A stretch of DNA of 64,000 nt from an uncultured Gammaproteobacteria bacterium (GTDB lineage: Bacteria; Pseudomonadota; Gammaproteobacteria; Arenicellales; JAANXG01), in the NCBI GenBank assembly GCA_947259175.1, contig CAMYKW010000002.1:93254-157253 (forward strand), read 5' to 3'. Made by a program: the position numbers and the translations under genes. The notes under the pieces were generated by a model that had not been told where the DNA came from, made no database searches, and saw nothing but the letters and a program-made list of their open reading frames with translations. Below, piece by piece: positions 1 to 8,352 of the stretch (position 1 is the stretch's first letter; every line of letters starts with the position of its first letter).

Positions 1-2
1 AT

Positions 3-611
3 GGAAACGTAGTGGAACAGGCCAATCCGGCGACCATATGTCGCGCCTGTACCCGGCCTGCAGCCGCGCAAGACAATGCCGAAGATGCATTGCGGCCACA
101 CCGGGCGGCGCGCGTCCTGCGCGCGGACAATCAGTATCTGATGACGAGCATGATGCGTGATGTAATACGGGTCGGCACCGGCAGGCGTGCGTTGACTCTG
201 GGAAGGACCGACCTCGCCGGTAAAACCGGCACGACCAATGATTTCCGTGACGCCTGGTTTTCCGGATTCAACTCAGATGTGGTGACCACGGTGTGGGTGG
301 GTTTCGATGATCCGGTGACCCTCGGTCGCGGTGAAGCCGGATCCCGCGCCGCGTTGCCGATATGGATAGACTATATGCGCGTCGCGCTGGACAACGTGCC
401 GGAGCAATCGCCGCCGGTTCCCGACAACATTATCAGCCGGTTCGTATCCACAGAGACTGGTGAATCGACGCTGGAGTCGGACCCCAACGCGTACGAGGAG
501 TTATTCATGGCCGGTACCGAACCTGGTCCGGCAATGGCGGGTCCCGTGGCCCACGGCGTTCCCGTCCAAGGCAATGCGCCGGCGACGCCGGTGCCCGAGG
601 GATTGTTTTAG
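3..611 (+). CDS. mrcA: Penicillin-binding protein 1A, C-terminal end (partial)
   Basis: This is the last ~200 residues of a class A penicillin-binding protein, an inner-membrane enzyme that polymerises glycan strands and cross-links peptidoglycan. The frame is open to the left window edge, so the glycosyltransferase domain and the Ser-x-x-Lys motif lie outside. What is visible is the end of the transpeptidase domain: the region NQYLMTSMMRDVI, the KTG box in AGKTGTTNDFRDAWFSGF (third catalytic motif), the VWVGFDD segment and a low-complexity Pro/Ala tail. The cysteine pair in ICRACT fits the loop seen in gammaproteobacterial PBP1A. The next gene begins 8 bases downstream on the same strand. 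The only uncertainty is PBP1A against another class A PBP. Confidence 0.9.
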   Translation, partial: GNVVEQANPATICRACTRPAAAQDNAEDALRPHRAARVLRADNQYLMTSMMRDVIRVGTGRRALTLGRTDLAGKTGTTNDFRDAWFSGFNSDVVTTVWVGFDDPVTLGRGEAGSRAALPIWIDYMRVALDNVPEQSPPVPDNIISRFVSTETGESTLESDPNAYEELFMAGTEPGPAMAGPVAHGVPVQGNAPATPVPEGLF

Positions 612-619
612 GTGTCGCC

Positions 620-1282
620 GTGGACAGGCCGGTCAAAGCGGCGCGTCGCCCCGGTGGCGGTAAGCGCAATCGCCTGGATGAACATAAACGCCGTGCGGTC
701 TGCGAGGAGGCGGCGCGAATCATGGTTGATGAGTCGGTTCGGAATTTTCAGGCGGCTAAGCACAAGGCGTGTATACGCCTCGGATACGATCAGCGGCGTA
801 CACCGTTGCCGACCAATCGGGAGATTGAATCCGCTTTCGCCAGCCGGTTGAGACTGTTCCGCGGGAGGTCTGTTACCGAAAGCTTGTGTTGTGGCCGGCG
901 CGCGGCGGCCGAAATCATGCGTCTGTTTGCGCCGTTCCAACCGCGGCTGGTCGGCGCCATGTTGCGGGGCAACGTGACCGCCGATACACCGATCGAACTC
1001 CATCTGTTCGCGGACAATCCTGAAGACGTGGTGGATTTTCTGCGTCAAAATCAGATTCCCTGGAAAACGTTCGACAAGCGGGTGCGATTCGCAGGTAAGC
1101 GATTCACACGGATTCCAGGGTTCCGATTCAGCGCCGATCAGTCCATGGTTGAGTTGTTGGCTTTTAATGTGAAGCAATTGCGCGAGGCGCCCATCTGCCC
1201 GGTAGATGGCAGACCCATGCAGCGCGCCAACTTACGGGCGGTTGAAGACCTGCTTCTGGAAACGCAGTCAGGCCTGAGTTGA
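620..1282 (+). CDS. Conserved protein of unknown function
   Basis: A 220-residue soluble, Arg-rich protein with no signal peptide or membrane segment. The N-terminal third (DEHKRRAVCEEAARIMVDE ... HKACIRLG) reads as a basic helical region. The centre contains RPRLVGAMLRGNVTADTPIELHLFADNPEDV, which looks like a nucleotidyltransferase-fold strand-turn pattern. I recall relatives in other gammaproteobacteria annotated either as hypothetical or, doubtfully, as UDP-N-acetylmuramate-alanine ligase; the length is far too short for a Mur ligase. The start is GTG, 8 bases after the PBP1A stop, so it may be cotranscribed with it. Its 3' end overlaps the 3' end of topA on the other strand by 15 bases. 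Function not assigned. Confidence 0.75.
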   Translation: MDRPVKAARRPGGGKRNRLDEHKRRAVCEEAARIMVDESVRNFQAAKHKACIRLGYDQRRTPLPTNREIESAFASRLRLFRGRSVTESLCCGRRAAAEIMRLFAPFQPRLVGAMLRGNVTADTPIELHLFADNPEDVVDFLRQNQIPWKTFDKRVRFAGKRFTRIPGFRFSADQSMVELLAFNVKQLREAPICPVDGRPMQRANLRAVEDLLLETQSGLS

Positions 1283-3601
1283 GGGCTGTTTGACGGCCTT
1301 TTTCTTCTTTTTCTTTTTTTTGCGGCGCTCCGGTGCCGCGGCGATGAGTTCCGTACACTGCTCCAGTGTCAAGTCCTCCGGTTCAATGTCCTTCGGTATT
1401 CTGGCGTTCTTCTTTCCGTTGGTGATGTAGGGCCCGTACCTGCCGCGCAATACCTGGATATCGGTGCCGTCAAAGGTCTTGATGGTGCGGTTGGCGTCAG
1501 CGATCTTCTTCTCCGCCACGAGTTCCAACGCCCGCTGCAGAGTAATGGTGTATGGATCGTCGTCCTTTATGGCGACGAATTTGTTATCGTAACGTACGTA
1601 CGGACCGTAGCGGCCGATGTTGACGGAGATTTTTTCTCCCTCGGGGCTTTCCCCCAGATCGCGGGGAAGCTTGAACAATTCAAACGCCTCCTCGAGGGTG
1701 ATCGTGTCCATCTTCTGACCCGGGCGCAGCCCGGCAAACCGGGGCTTCTCATCATCGTCACGGGTGCCGATTTGTACGAACGGTCCAAACCGCCCCATAC
1801 GCACACTTACCGGTTTGCCGGTCTTCGGATCGGTGCCCAATTGCCGCGCCTGGGCAACCTCTTCCCTGGATACCTGCTCTTTTTCATCCACCTGGATCTT
1901 AAAAGGCTTCCAGAAATCCCGCATGATCTCCAGCCAGTTGTGCTCGCCGCGTGAAACTGAGTCCAGTTGGTCCTCCAGCCGTGCCGTGAAGTTGTAGTCC
2001 ACATATTGCGCGAACTGAGTGGATAAAAAGTTGTTCACCACCCGCCCCATATCGGTGGGGAAAAATCTGCGGTTTTCCAGCGTGACATACTCACGCTGCA
2101 GCAGCGTCGAAATGATGGTCGCGTAAGTCGACGGACGGCCGATGCCATGAGCTTCGAGTGTCTTCACCAGGCTGGCCTCGGAATAACGAGGCGGGGGTTC
2201 GGTGAAGTGCTGTTCTTTGCGGATGTCGTCGACCGCCACGCGATCGCCCTGTTTGAGCGGAGGCAGTAACTTTTGATTGTCGTCGGCCTCTTTAACGTCG
2301 TCCGTGCTTTCCTGGTAGACCGTCATGAAACCCGGCCTGCTGATCGTCGAACCATTGGCGCGGAATACATTGCCCGGCCCGGCTTCCATATCCACCGCCA
2401 CCGTGTCCAGGACCGCGTGAATCATCTGACATGCAACCGTTCGTGTCCAAATCAGCTGATACAGCTTGTATTGTTCCTCGCTCAAGGCGGCTTTGATACT
2501 TTCCGGAGTGCGCGCTGCGGAGGTCAGGCGGATGGCCTCATGGGCCTCTTGCGCATTCTTCGATTTGTTTTTGTAGGTCTGGGGACCGTCCGGCAGATTT
2601 TCCTCTCCGTAACGCTGTTTGATGAATTCACGCAATTCGCTGACAGCCTCTGCAGCGAGGTTCACCGAGTCGGTGCGCATATACGTGATTAAACCGATAC
2701 TCGTTCCGTCGATTTCGATCCCCTCGTACAGTTGCTGTGCAACGCGCATGGTACGCTGGGTGCCGAATCCAAGTTTTCTCGCGGCTTCCTGTTGCAGCGT
2801 CGAGGTAATGAACGGCGGCGAAGGATTGCGCTTTCGCTGTTTCTTGTCGACTTTGACCACCTGCAGCTGACCTTGAGCCTGGGCGATCAATTCCTGGTGT
2901 ACTTCGCCGGCGCGGTTTTCGTCGGTGATCGAGAAACGCTCCAGCTTGGCGCCCTCGAAATGGGTCAACTTGGCGGAAAAACCCTGTTTGTCAGAATGCA
3001 AATCCGACTCTATGGTCCAATATTCCTGGGCTACGAACTTTTCGATTTCCTGCTCGCGTTCCACTATCAGGCGCAACGCCGGACTTTGCACGCGACCCGC
3101 CGACAAGCCGGGGCTGATCTTTTTCCACAGCAAAGGCGACAGATTAAACCCCACGAGATAATCCAGGGCGCGCCGCGCTTGTTGTGCATGAATCAGGCTG
3201 TGAGATAGCTCTCTTGGGTGAGAGACTGCATGTTGGATCGCTCGTTTAGTGAATTCGTAAAACTCGACCCGGTGTACCTGTTTTCCATCCAGGGCGCTGC
3301 GTTCCTTGAGGATCTCGTACAGATGCCAGGAAATTGCCTCGCCCTCCCGATCCGGGTCGGTGGCCAGATACAGGGCGTCGGATTTTTTCAGCGCCTTTGC
3401 GATCGCATCGACGTGCTTTTTGTTGCGATCGATCAATTCGTAATCCATTTGGAAGTCGTGATCAGGATCTACTGCGCCGCTTTTTGGCGTCAGGTCCCGG
3501 ACGTGACCGTACGACGCCATGGCCTGGAAATCATCACCCAGATATTTGGTGATTGTTCTGGCCTTAGCAGGTGATTCAACGACAATGAGGTTTTTGGCCA
3601 T
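1268..3601 (-). CDS. topA: DNA topoisomerase I (type IA)
   Basis: 777-residue enzyme that relaxes negative supercoils by transient single-strand cleavage. The Toprim domain at the N terminus has E9 in VVESPAKA and the acidic motif TDPDREGEAISWHL (about 81-94). The catalytic tyrosine is Y307 in GLITYMRTDS. The C-terminal third lacks the tetracysteine zinc ribbons of the E. coli enzyme. It has three copies of a topoisomerase C-terminal repeat (GRFGPFVQ, GRYGPYVR, GRYGPYIT) and ends in a run of eight lysines, encoded by a T-rich tract near 1300-1320. It is downstream of dprA and smg on the same strand, a familiar cluster. Its promoter could lie in the 103 bases before the ATG. Confidence 0.97.
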   Translation of the reverse strand: MAKNLIVVESPAKARTITKYLGDDFQAMASYGHVRDLTPKSGAVDPDHDFQMDYELIDRNKKHVDAIAKALKKSDALYLATDPDREGEAISWHLYEILKERSALDGKQVHRVEFYEFTKRAIQHAVSHPRELSHSLIHAQQARRALDYLVGFNLSPLLWKKISPGLSAGRVQSPALRLIVEREQEIEKFVAQEYWTIESDLHSDKQGFSAKLTHFEGAKLERFSITDENRAGEVHQELIAQAQGQLQVVKVDKKQRKRNPSPPFITSTLQQEAARKLGFGTQRTMRVAQQLYEGIEIDGTSIGLITYMRTDSVNLAAEAVSELREFIKQRYGEENLPDGPQTYKNKSKNAQEAHEAIRLTSAARTPESIKAALSEEQYKLYQLIWTRTVACQMIHAVLDTVAVDMEAGPGNVFRANGSTISRPGFMTVYQESTDDVKEADDNQKLLPPLKQGDRVAVDDIRKEQHFTEPPPRYSEASLVKTLEAHGIGRPSTYATIISTLLQREYVTLENRRFFPTDMGRVVNNFLSTQFAQYVDYNFTARLEDQLDSVSRGEHNWLEIMRDFWKPFKIQVDEKEQVSREEVAQARQLGTDPKTGKPVSVRMGRFGPFVQIGTRDDDEKPRFAGLRPGQKMDTITLEEAFELFKLPRDLGESPEGEKISVNIGRYGPYVRYDNKFVAIKDDDPYTITLQRALELVAEKKIADANRTIKTFDGTDIQVLRGRYGPYITNGKKNARIPKDIEPEDLTLEQCTELIAAAPERRKKKKKKKKAVKQPSTQA

Positions 3602-3704
3602 TTTAAATTGATTGCGCTAGCAGCATCCGGCAAAGGCAAACTCTGACGCTGCTGAGAATAATAGACTGTTTTCGAGTCCGGAGACAGAAAGCCCCCGGTA
3701 TTGA

Positions 3705-4187
3705 TTATTGCAGCTTCGCTTTCACGCCATTCAGGACCATGTCCTCCATCCATACGAACACATCCTCTTGTCCCGGCTGATTGCACAACACCATCATGGT
3801 GACCCACTTTATGTGGTTTAAGTTTATTTCGTCCACCTCCAATGCCATTACACGATCTATCACCACCTCGCGGGTTGGCGCATCGAGTATTCCCGAATGC
3901 TCCAATGACAATAGGTATCCCCGTACGTCAGCGTTCAGCCTGCGCAATTCTTCGGCGGCGTATAGGCGGATGGATTTCCTGCCGATACTCTGGGGAGGTG
4001 GGATATCAGGATCACACATTTCCGATAGATCCTGCAGCCAATCGAAAGCCTTATTGATTTCGCGATGTTCAAACCCAGCCTCGAACAGTTCCGTGGTCAG
4101 AGTTTGATGATCCTTCTGCAACTCCGGCTCTTCGACCATATAGTTCTCGAACAAATACATGAGAACATCTAGCACGTTTTCTTTCAT
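3705..4187 (-). CDS. smg: Smg family protein (DUF494)
   Basis: 160-residue acidic cytoplasmic protein opening with MKENVLDVLMYLFENYM, the characteristic start of the Smg family. The rest is predicted mostly helical, with IHWV-like and DEINLNHIKWVTMMVL segments near the C terminus typical of the family. Its biochemical role is not established; it is almost always found beside dprA, as here, which links it loosely to DNA uptake and processing. It starts 15 bases after the dprA stop and ends 103 bases before topA, so dprA-smg(-topA) is likely one transcription unit. Identification rests on sequence pattern plus context. Confidence 0.92.
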   Translation of the reverse strand: MKENVLDVLMYLFENYMVEEPELQKDHQTLTTELFEAGFEHREINKAFDWLQDLSEMCDPDIPPPQSIGRKSIRLYAAEELRRLNADVRGYLLSLEHSGILDAPTREVVIDRVMALEVDEINLNHIKWVTMMVLCNQPGQEDVFVWMEDMVLNGVKAKLQ

Positions 4188-4202
4188 CGGTGCGCCTTAG
4201 CG

Positions 4203-5279
4203 TTAAATTTTAGGAACTCGCACATACCCCCCGCCGGCGAACGACTCGACCCACCCGTTTATTTCCATTTGTAACAGCATGGAGCAAACCGAGTCCGTCG
4301 TCAATCCACTGCGGGCTACCAGGACGTCCACGGTGACGGGGTCATAGCCCATATGCGCAAGCAATTCCGGGTATTGTTCCGGTTCTCTTTCGGGCTGCGT
4401 GCGCGGATCCTGGCCGGCAACAGACAGCTCTTCCAATACGTGTTCCAGGCGCTCGACGAGCTTGGCGCCCTGTCGAATCAGCTGGTGGCAGCCCCAGGAC
4501 TGCGGGGAGTGAACCGGTCCGGGTATCGCAAACACTTCGCGATTTTGTTCCAACGCCAAGCGGGCAGTGATCAGCGACCCGCTCCGTTGGTTTGCCTCAA
4601 CGACCACGGCGCCCAAGGACAGCCCGCTGATAATGCGGTTGCGTTGCGGAAAGTGCTCGCGCCGCGGCGCCGTCCCCAACGGAAACTCCGACACCAAAGC
4701 GCCGTTCGCCGCTACTTGCGCGGCAAGCCGGCGGTGCCGACGCGGATAGACCTCGTTCAAGCCGTGTGCCGCAACGGCGATGGTATCGCCGCCGCCGTCG
4801 ATCGCACCGTGATGGGCCGCGGCGTCGATGCCCAAGGCCAACCCACTGGTGACCGTGATGCCGCAAGCGGCGAGACCCGACGCCAAAGTAGTGGCGATGT
4901 GGCGTCCGTAGGGCGTAGCGTTGCGGCTTCCGACGACGGCTATCTGCCGCGTTTTGAGCACATCGAGGGTGCCGTGCACATACAGCACCAGCGGCGGGTC
5001 GGCAATTTGTTTGAGAAGCTGCGGATAACGGGGATCGGCAAACGTCAACAGGTGGTGCTCGGGGTGTTTGCACCAATCAAGATCACGCTCCGCGTCGGTG
5101 CGGGCGTGTCGTGTCGTGTCGTGAGATCGTGCGACGCGCAACTCGCTGGAATCGAGTACGCGCGTGGGTGTCTGGTATCGCTGCAGCAGTACGTGCTTGG
5201 TCTGCAGGCTCACTTTGGTGATACGGTGCAGTTGAATCCAAGATGTAAGGTCCGCGATGGAATGCTCTTCCTTAAGCAT
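4203..5279 (-). CDS. dprA: DNA processing protein DprA/Smf
   Basis: 358-residue DNA-binding protein that protects incoming single-stranded DNA and loads RecA during transformation. The Rossmann-like DprA core is clear: VGSRNATPYG, SGLALGIDAAAHHGA, FPLGTAPRREHFPQRNRIISGLS and EANQRSGSLITA. The C-terminal ~65 residues look like the usual winged helix (YDPVTVDVLVARSGLTTDSV). AAGGAG lies 7 bases upstream of the ATG, supporting this start. Around codons 52-58 the DNA carries a pentanucleotide repeat (GTGTC about 3.6 times, 5106-5123), encoding HDTTRHART. The gene heads the smg-topA direction and is separated from the LysM gene by 331 bases. Confidence 0.96.
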   Translation of the reverse strand: MLKEEHSIADLTSWIQLHRITKVSLQTKHVLLQRYQTPTRVLDSSELRVARSHDTTRHARTDAERDLDWCKHPEHHLLTFADPRYPQLLKQIADPPLVLYVHGTLDVLKTRQIAVVGSRNATPYGRHIATTLASGLAACGITVTSGLALGIDAAAHHGAIDGGGDTIAVAAHGLNEVYPRRHRRLAAQVAANGALVSEFPLGTAPRREHFPQRNRIISGLSLGAVVVEANQRSGSLITARLALEQNREVFAIPGPVHSPQSWGCHQLIRQGAKLVERLEHVLEELSVAGQDPRTQPEREPEQYPELLAHMGYDPVTVDVLVARSGLTTDSVCSMLLQMEINGWVESFAGGGYVRVPKI

Positions 5280-5296
5280 GGGTGATCTCCTTTCCA

Positions 5297-5312
5297 GTCC
5301 TCGTTCGAGGAC
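5297..5312. promoter_or_regulatory. Perfect palindrome upstream of dprA
   Basis: GTCCTCG and CGAGGAC flank a two-base centre, 18 bases upstream of the dprA start codon and just before its ribosome-binding site. The site is a perfect 7-bp inverted repeat and could be an operator or a short leader hairpin. No known regulator's consensus was recognised. Confidence 0.3.
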
Positions 5313-5428
5313 AGCTATATTACATAAGTACTGTGTGCCGTAGCCAGCGCAACGGATTGCCGGGTGTCCGCTCGCTGGTGTGCGGTGGGCCGGATACGGC
5401 CACCCACTTCCGCCTATTCCCAGAGTTT

Positions 5429-5452
5429 GTGGGAGCGGCTTTTAGCCGCGAA
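5429..5452. repeat. REP-like palindromic element
   Basis: The string starting GTGGGAGCGGC and ending GCCGCGAA, with a short TTTTA centre, matches the widespread REP-type palindrome of gamma- and betaproteobacteria (general form GTGGGAGCGGCTTnAGCCGCGA). The stem is GCGGCT/AGCCGC at 5435-5449. A partial second arm (ATCGCGCC, 5458-5465) follows. It lies in the dprA-lysM spacer, where such elements are usually found. I saw no other copy in the window by eye. Confidence 0.65.
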
Positions 5453-5610
5453 TAAAAATCGCGCCTGAAAAGTACTCCATCGATACCATCTGTCATGGGG
5501 CAATTTTTTATCTGCTGCGCGAGCGCAGGCACGGCGAGCGGTCCCCAGCACGGGCCGCTAGCGAATTTTACAGGGTATTGACGCGGTAGGCGGCTGAATT
5601 GGGCAGGGGT

Positions 5611-6645
5611 TCAGGGAGTTTCCACCACATCGAGAACGTGTATCGGTCGCACCGCTTTCATCACCAGTCCGTAACTGACCTTTTCGAACGCGCGGAACAC
5701 CATCAACAGTCCGGATTCCTCCTCGGGAATCTTGAACCGCTCCCGGGTCGCCGGATCCCGCGCCAGCCCCGCGTCGCGCAGGATGCGCAGCACGTGGCCT
5801 GGCTCGATGTTCTCCCGTGTGCCGACGCTTACGACTACGACCGAAAGCGGACCGACCTCCGCCACTCCCCCGGGAGCGTCGATAATAAAACCCCGCACGT
5901 TGTGCTCAGGTGCGCTGGGCGTGAAGTAGGGTAGGCCGATGTCTTCCGGTGCGGGAATCATGCGGTCCCCCGGGCTGACCTCGCCGTGGGAGCGCACTAC
6001 CTCCATTCTCGCGGTCTCGCCCGGCGTGAGCATCTTGGCGTCCCCCACATGGGTTGCCTGTTGGCCGAGGAATTCACCGCTCAACGGGTCAATAAATCGC
6101 TTTCCGGGCCTCAGTATACGGTAGAATTTGGTGTCACTCTCCGGCAGCCCGCGTGCGTACAGCACGCTGTAGGAGCCCAACGCGATCTTGCCGTCGGCCC
6201 CGATCGCGACGTGGCCCGCATCCCGCAATCCGTCCTTGCCCACAACCAGGGGGGACGTCAAAAACGGCTGGATTGCGCTCGGCGGAATGCTGGGAATGGC
6301 GTCTTCCAGGGGTTGCGCATAGATAGCGGGGGACAGTTTGACCACCTTCCGCCGCAGAACCTTTAAAATCGGAGCACCGTCCACCATATTCATAACCAGC
6401 ACGTCTCCCGGGTATATGAGATGGGGATTTTTTACTGCCGGATTTCGCTGCCAGATTTCAGGCCAGCGCCAGGGATCGCGCAGAAACCGTGCGGCGATGT
6501 CCCACAGAGTGTCACCTTTTTTGACGGTGTAACGTTTCGGATGGTCGGGCCGCAGATCCGGCGAGGTGGTCGCCGCCCAACCGGAAAAACAGAACGTGAG
6601 CAGGAAAATGAACGTTACGCGCAGGATGTAAGCACGGGAGGCCAT
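5611..6645 (-). CDS. LysM domain-containing periplasmic protein
   Basis: 344 residues with a signal peptide (hydrophobic stretch about 8-24, cleavage likely after SGWA). A single LysM peptidoglycan-binding domain follows at about 38-85: YTVKKGDTLWDIAARFL, then WPEIWQRNPAVKNPHLIYPGD. The remaining ~260 residues are a conserved region seen in LysM proteins encoded opposite def and upstream of dprA in gammaproteobacteria. A cell-envelope role is inferred; no enzymatic motif is seen. It is divergent from def with 181 bases between the start codons. Confidence 0.88.
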   Translation of the reverse strand: MASRAYILRVTFIFLLTFCFSGWAATTSPDLRPDHPKRYTVKKGDTLWDIAARFLRDPWRWPEIWQRNPAVKNPHLIYPGDVLVMNMVDGAPILKVLRRKVVKLSPAIYAQPLEDAIPSIPPSAIQPFLTSPLVVGKDGLRDAGHVAIGADGKIALGSYSVLYARGLPESDTKFYRILRPGKRFIDPLSGEFLGQQATHVGDAKMLTPGETARMEVVRSHGEVSPGDRMIPAPEDIGLPYFTPSAPEHNVRGFIIDAPGGVAEVGPLSVVVVSVGTRENIEPGHVLRILRDAGLARDPATRERFKIPEEESGLLMVFRAFEKVSYGLVMKAVRPIHVLDVVETP

Positions 6646-6826
6646 GGCGGTTTTATAGTTTGGATGTTGTGATTATCGAGTTCATTTTTGCGTGGAAACA
6701 GGCGCCTAGTGCGAGTCTAGCCGATCTATGCGCCAACGCCAATGTGAAACGTCTTTTTATTCAGTATCATCCAGAAAAATAGTAGAATATCCATTAAGTT
6801 ACAACATCGTCGCGAACTATTTTGGC

Positions 6827-7357
6827 ATGGCTGTCCTGGAAATACTGGTATACCCTGATCCGCGGTTGCGGAATATCGCCGCGCCTGTGGTGCACGTTGA
6901 TGACGACATTAAGACGCTGGTGGATGACATGGCACAGACCATGTACCAAGCTCCGGGTATCGGGCTGGCTGCGACCCAGGTGAACGTCGCCAAACGCGTG
7001 ATAGTCATCGATATGTCCAAGGATCAAAGCGAGCTGCAGGTGTTCATTAATCCTCGGATTATCGAGCGTGACGGTAGCCAGGAGACTGAAGAGGGGTGCT
7101 TGTCGGTGCCGGATGTATTCGCGCCGGTACAGCGTGCGGAATCGATAGTGGTCAGGGCGTTGAACCGTGATGGCGAGCAATTTGAATTACACGCCGATGG
7201 GCTTCTGAGTGTCTGTATCCAGCACGAAATCGATCATCTCGACGGTAAGGTATTCGTAGATTATTTATCGCGCCTGAAGCAGGAGCGTATTCGCAAACGG
7301 CTGCAGAAACATGCCAAACGGGCGGTGCATCCGGCCCCGGAAGCGGTAACGCTCTAG
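6827..7357 (+). CDS. def: Peptide deformylase
   Basis: 176-residue metalloenzyme that removes the N-formyl group from nascent proteins. All three motifs are present: GIGLAATQ (44-51), EEGCLSVP (metal ligand C91) and QHEIDHLDG (ligands H133 and H137, catalytic E134). The open frame extends 33 codons upstream, but the family starts at [15 protein letters not shown], so ATG 6827 is chosen even though no strong ribosome-binding site precedes it. It is followed 53 bases later by fmt, the enzyme that adds the formyl group to initiator tRNA, and then by rsmB. Confidence 0.97.
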   Translation: MAVLEILVYPDPRLRNIAAPVVHVDDDIKTLVDDMAQTMYQAPGIGLAATQVNVAKRVIVIDMSKDQSELQVFINPRIIERDGSQETEEGCLSVPDVFAPVQRAESIVVRALNRDGEQFELHADGLLSVCIQHEIDHLDGKVFVDYLSRLKQERIRKRLQKHAKRAVHPAPEAVTL

Positions 7358-7410
7358 CCCGCGGGCTTCCCAAGACGCCTTCATTAACATTTAGTCGGGT
7401 TCTGATACGC

Positions 7411-8352
7411 ATGACGCTGCGAGTGGTCTTCGCCGGCACGCCCGAGTTTTCAATTCCATGCTTGCGCGCGCTGCTCGATGGACAATTCGATGTGTTGGCG
7501 GTTTTGACGCAGCCCGATCGGCCCGCCGGCAGGGGAAGGCGCGTGAAGCCTTCGCCGGTCAAGCAGTTGGCGGCGCGAAGCGGTATTCCCGTGCACCAGC
7601 CCGCCAGTTTGAAAGGACAAGAACCACTGCTCCGTTCCATGAACTGCGACGTCATGGTGGTGGTGGCCTACGGCTTGTTGTTGCCGGCGGAGATTCTTGC
7701 GCTGCCAACCCTGGGCTGCGTCAATGTGCACGCATCCTTGTTACCACGCTGGCGTGGCGCGGCGCCGATCCAGCGAGCCATTGAAGCGGGTGATGCGGTG
7801 ACCGGTGTAACCATCATGTTGATGGACGAGGGCATGGATACCGGTCCGATACTCGCCACGCGGCCAACGCCGATAAACGAAGACGATAACGCGGGAACGG
7901 TTCACGATCGCCTCGGCCGGCTCGGTGCTGAATTGTTGATCGATACTCTGCCGCGATGGGTGAACAAGGAGATCGAACCCCAACCCCAGGATTCGGCGCG
8001 AGCGACACTGGCGCCGAAATTAAAAAAGCATGAGAGCGGCATTGACTGGCAGCGATTCACACTGGAGACTCGGTGTAAGATCAAGGCGCTCAACCCGTGG
8101 CCGGTGGCGCAAACCAGGCTGCGCGGACAGCGCATCAGGCTGTGGAATGCGATCGCGGGCGCCGCGGGCGTGGAAGCCGCGCCCGGCACCATCACGCAGA
8201 TCGACGAACAGGGGATTGCGGTGCAATGCGGAGACGGGATGTTGGTGATTACCGAGCTGCAACGCGATGGCGGCAGCCGCCTACGCGCGGCGGATTTCGT
8301 CAATGGGTTCCCCATCGATGTCGGTGAGCGATTCGAAAGTGATGGCGACTGA
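7411..8352 (+). CDS. fmt: Methionyl-tRNA formyltransferase
   Basis: 313-residue cytoplasmic enzyme that transfers formyl from 10-formyl-tetrahydrofolate to Met-tRNAfMet. The N-terminal domain begins RVVFAGTPEFSIPCLRALL and contains the signature SLLPRWRGAAPIQRAIEAGD, with the catalytic Asn/His region in CVNVHASLLP and the basic loop after QPDRPAGRGRRVKPSPVK. The C-terminal tRNA-binding barrel covers roughly residues 205-310. It lies between def and rsmB, and its last 11 bases overlap the rsmB start, implying translational coupling. Confidence 0.97.
   Translation: MTLRVVFAGTPEFSIPCLRALLDGQFDVLAVLTQPDRPAGRGRRVKPSPVKQLAARSGIPVHQPASLKGQEPLLRSMNCDVMVVVAYGLLLPAEILALPTLGCVNVHASLLPRWRGAAPIQRAIEAGDAVTGVTIMLMDEGMDTGPILATRPTPINEDDNAGTVHDRLGRLGAELLIDTLPRWVNKEIEPQPQDSARATLAPKLKKHESGIDWQRFTLETRCKIKALNPWPVAQTRLRGQRIRLWNAIAGAAGVEAAPGTITQIDEQGIAVQCGDGMLVITELQRDGGSRLRAADFVNGFPIDVGERFESDGD

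Larger units (their letters stand above)
5280..5610. other. Intergenic region between dprA and the LysM gene
   Basis: 331 bases with no convincing gene. It holds the dprA leader with its ribosome-binding site and palindrome, an AT-rich patch (5313-5327, containing TATATTACATAA) that could serve as the dprA -10 region, and the REP-like element at 5429-5452. The remainder, up to the LysM stop codon, shows nothing recognisable. Confidence 0.6.

Noticed and set aside
4353-5285. 310-codon plus-strand frame
   Set aside because: Antisense to dprA; no homology pattern visible.
5486-5512. CCAT/ATGG stem followed by a T-run as terminator
   Set aside because: Stem of only 4 bp, separated from the T-run, and it does not follow a gene in the right direction.
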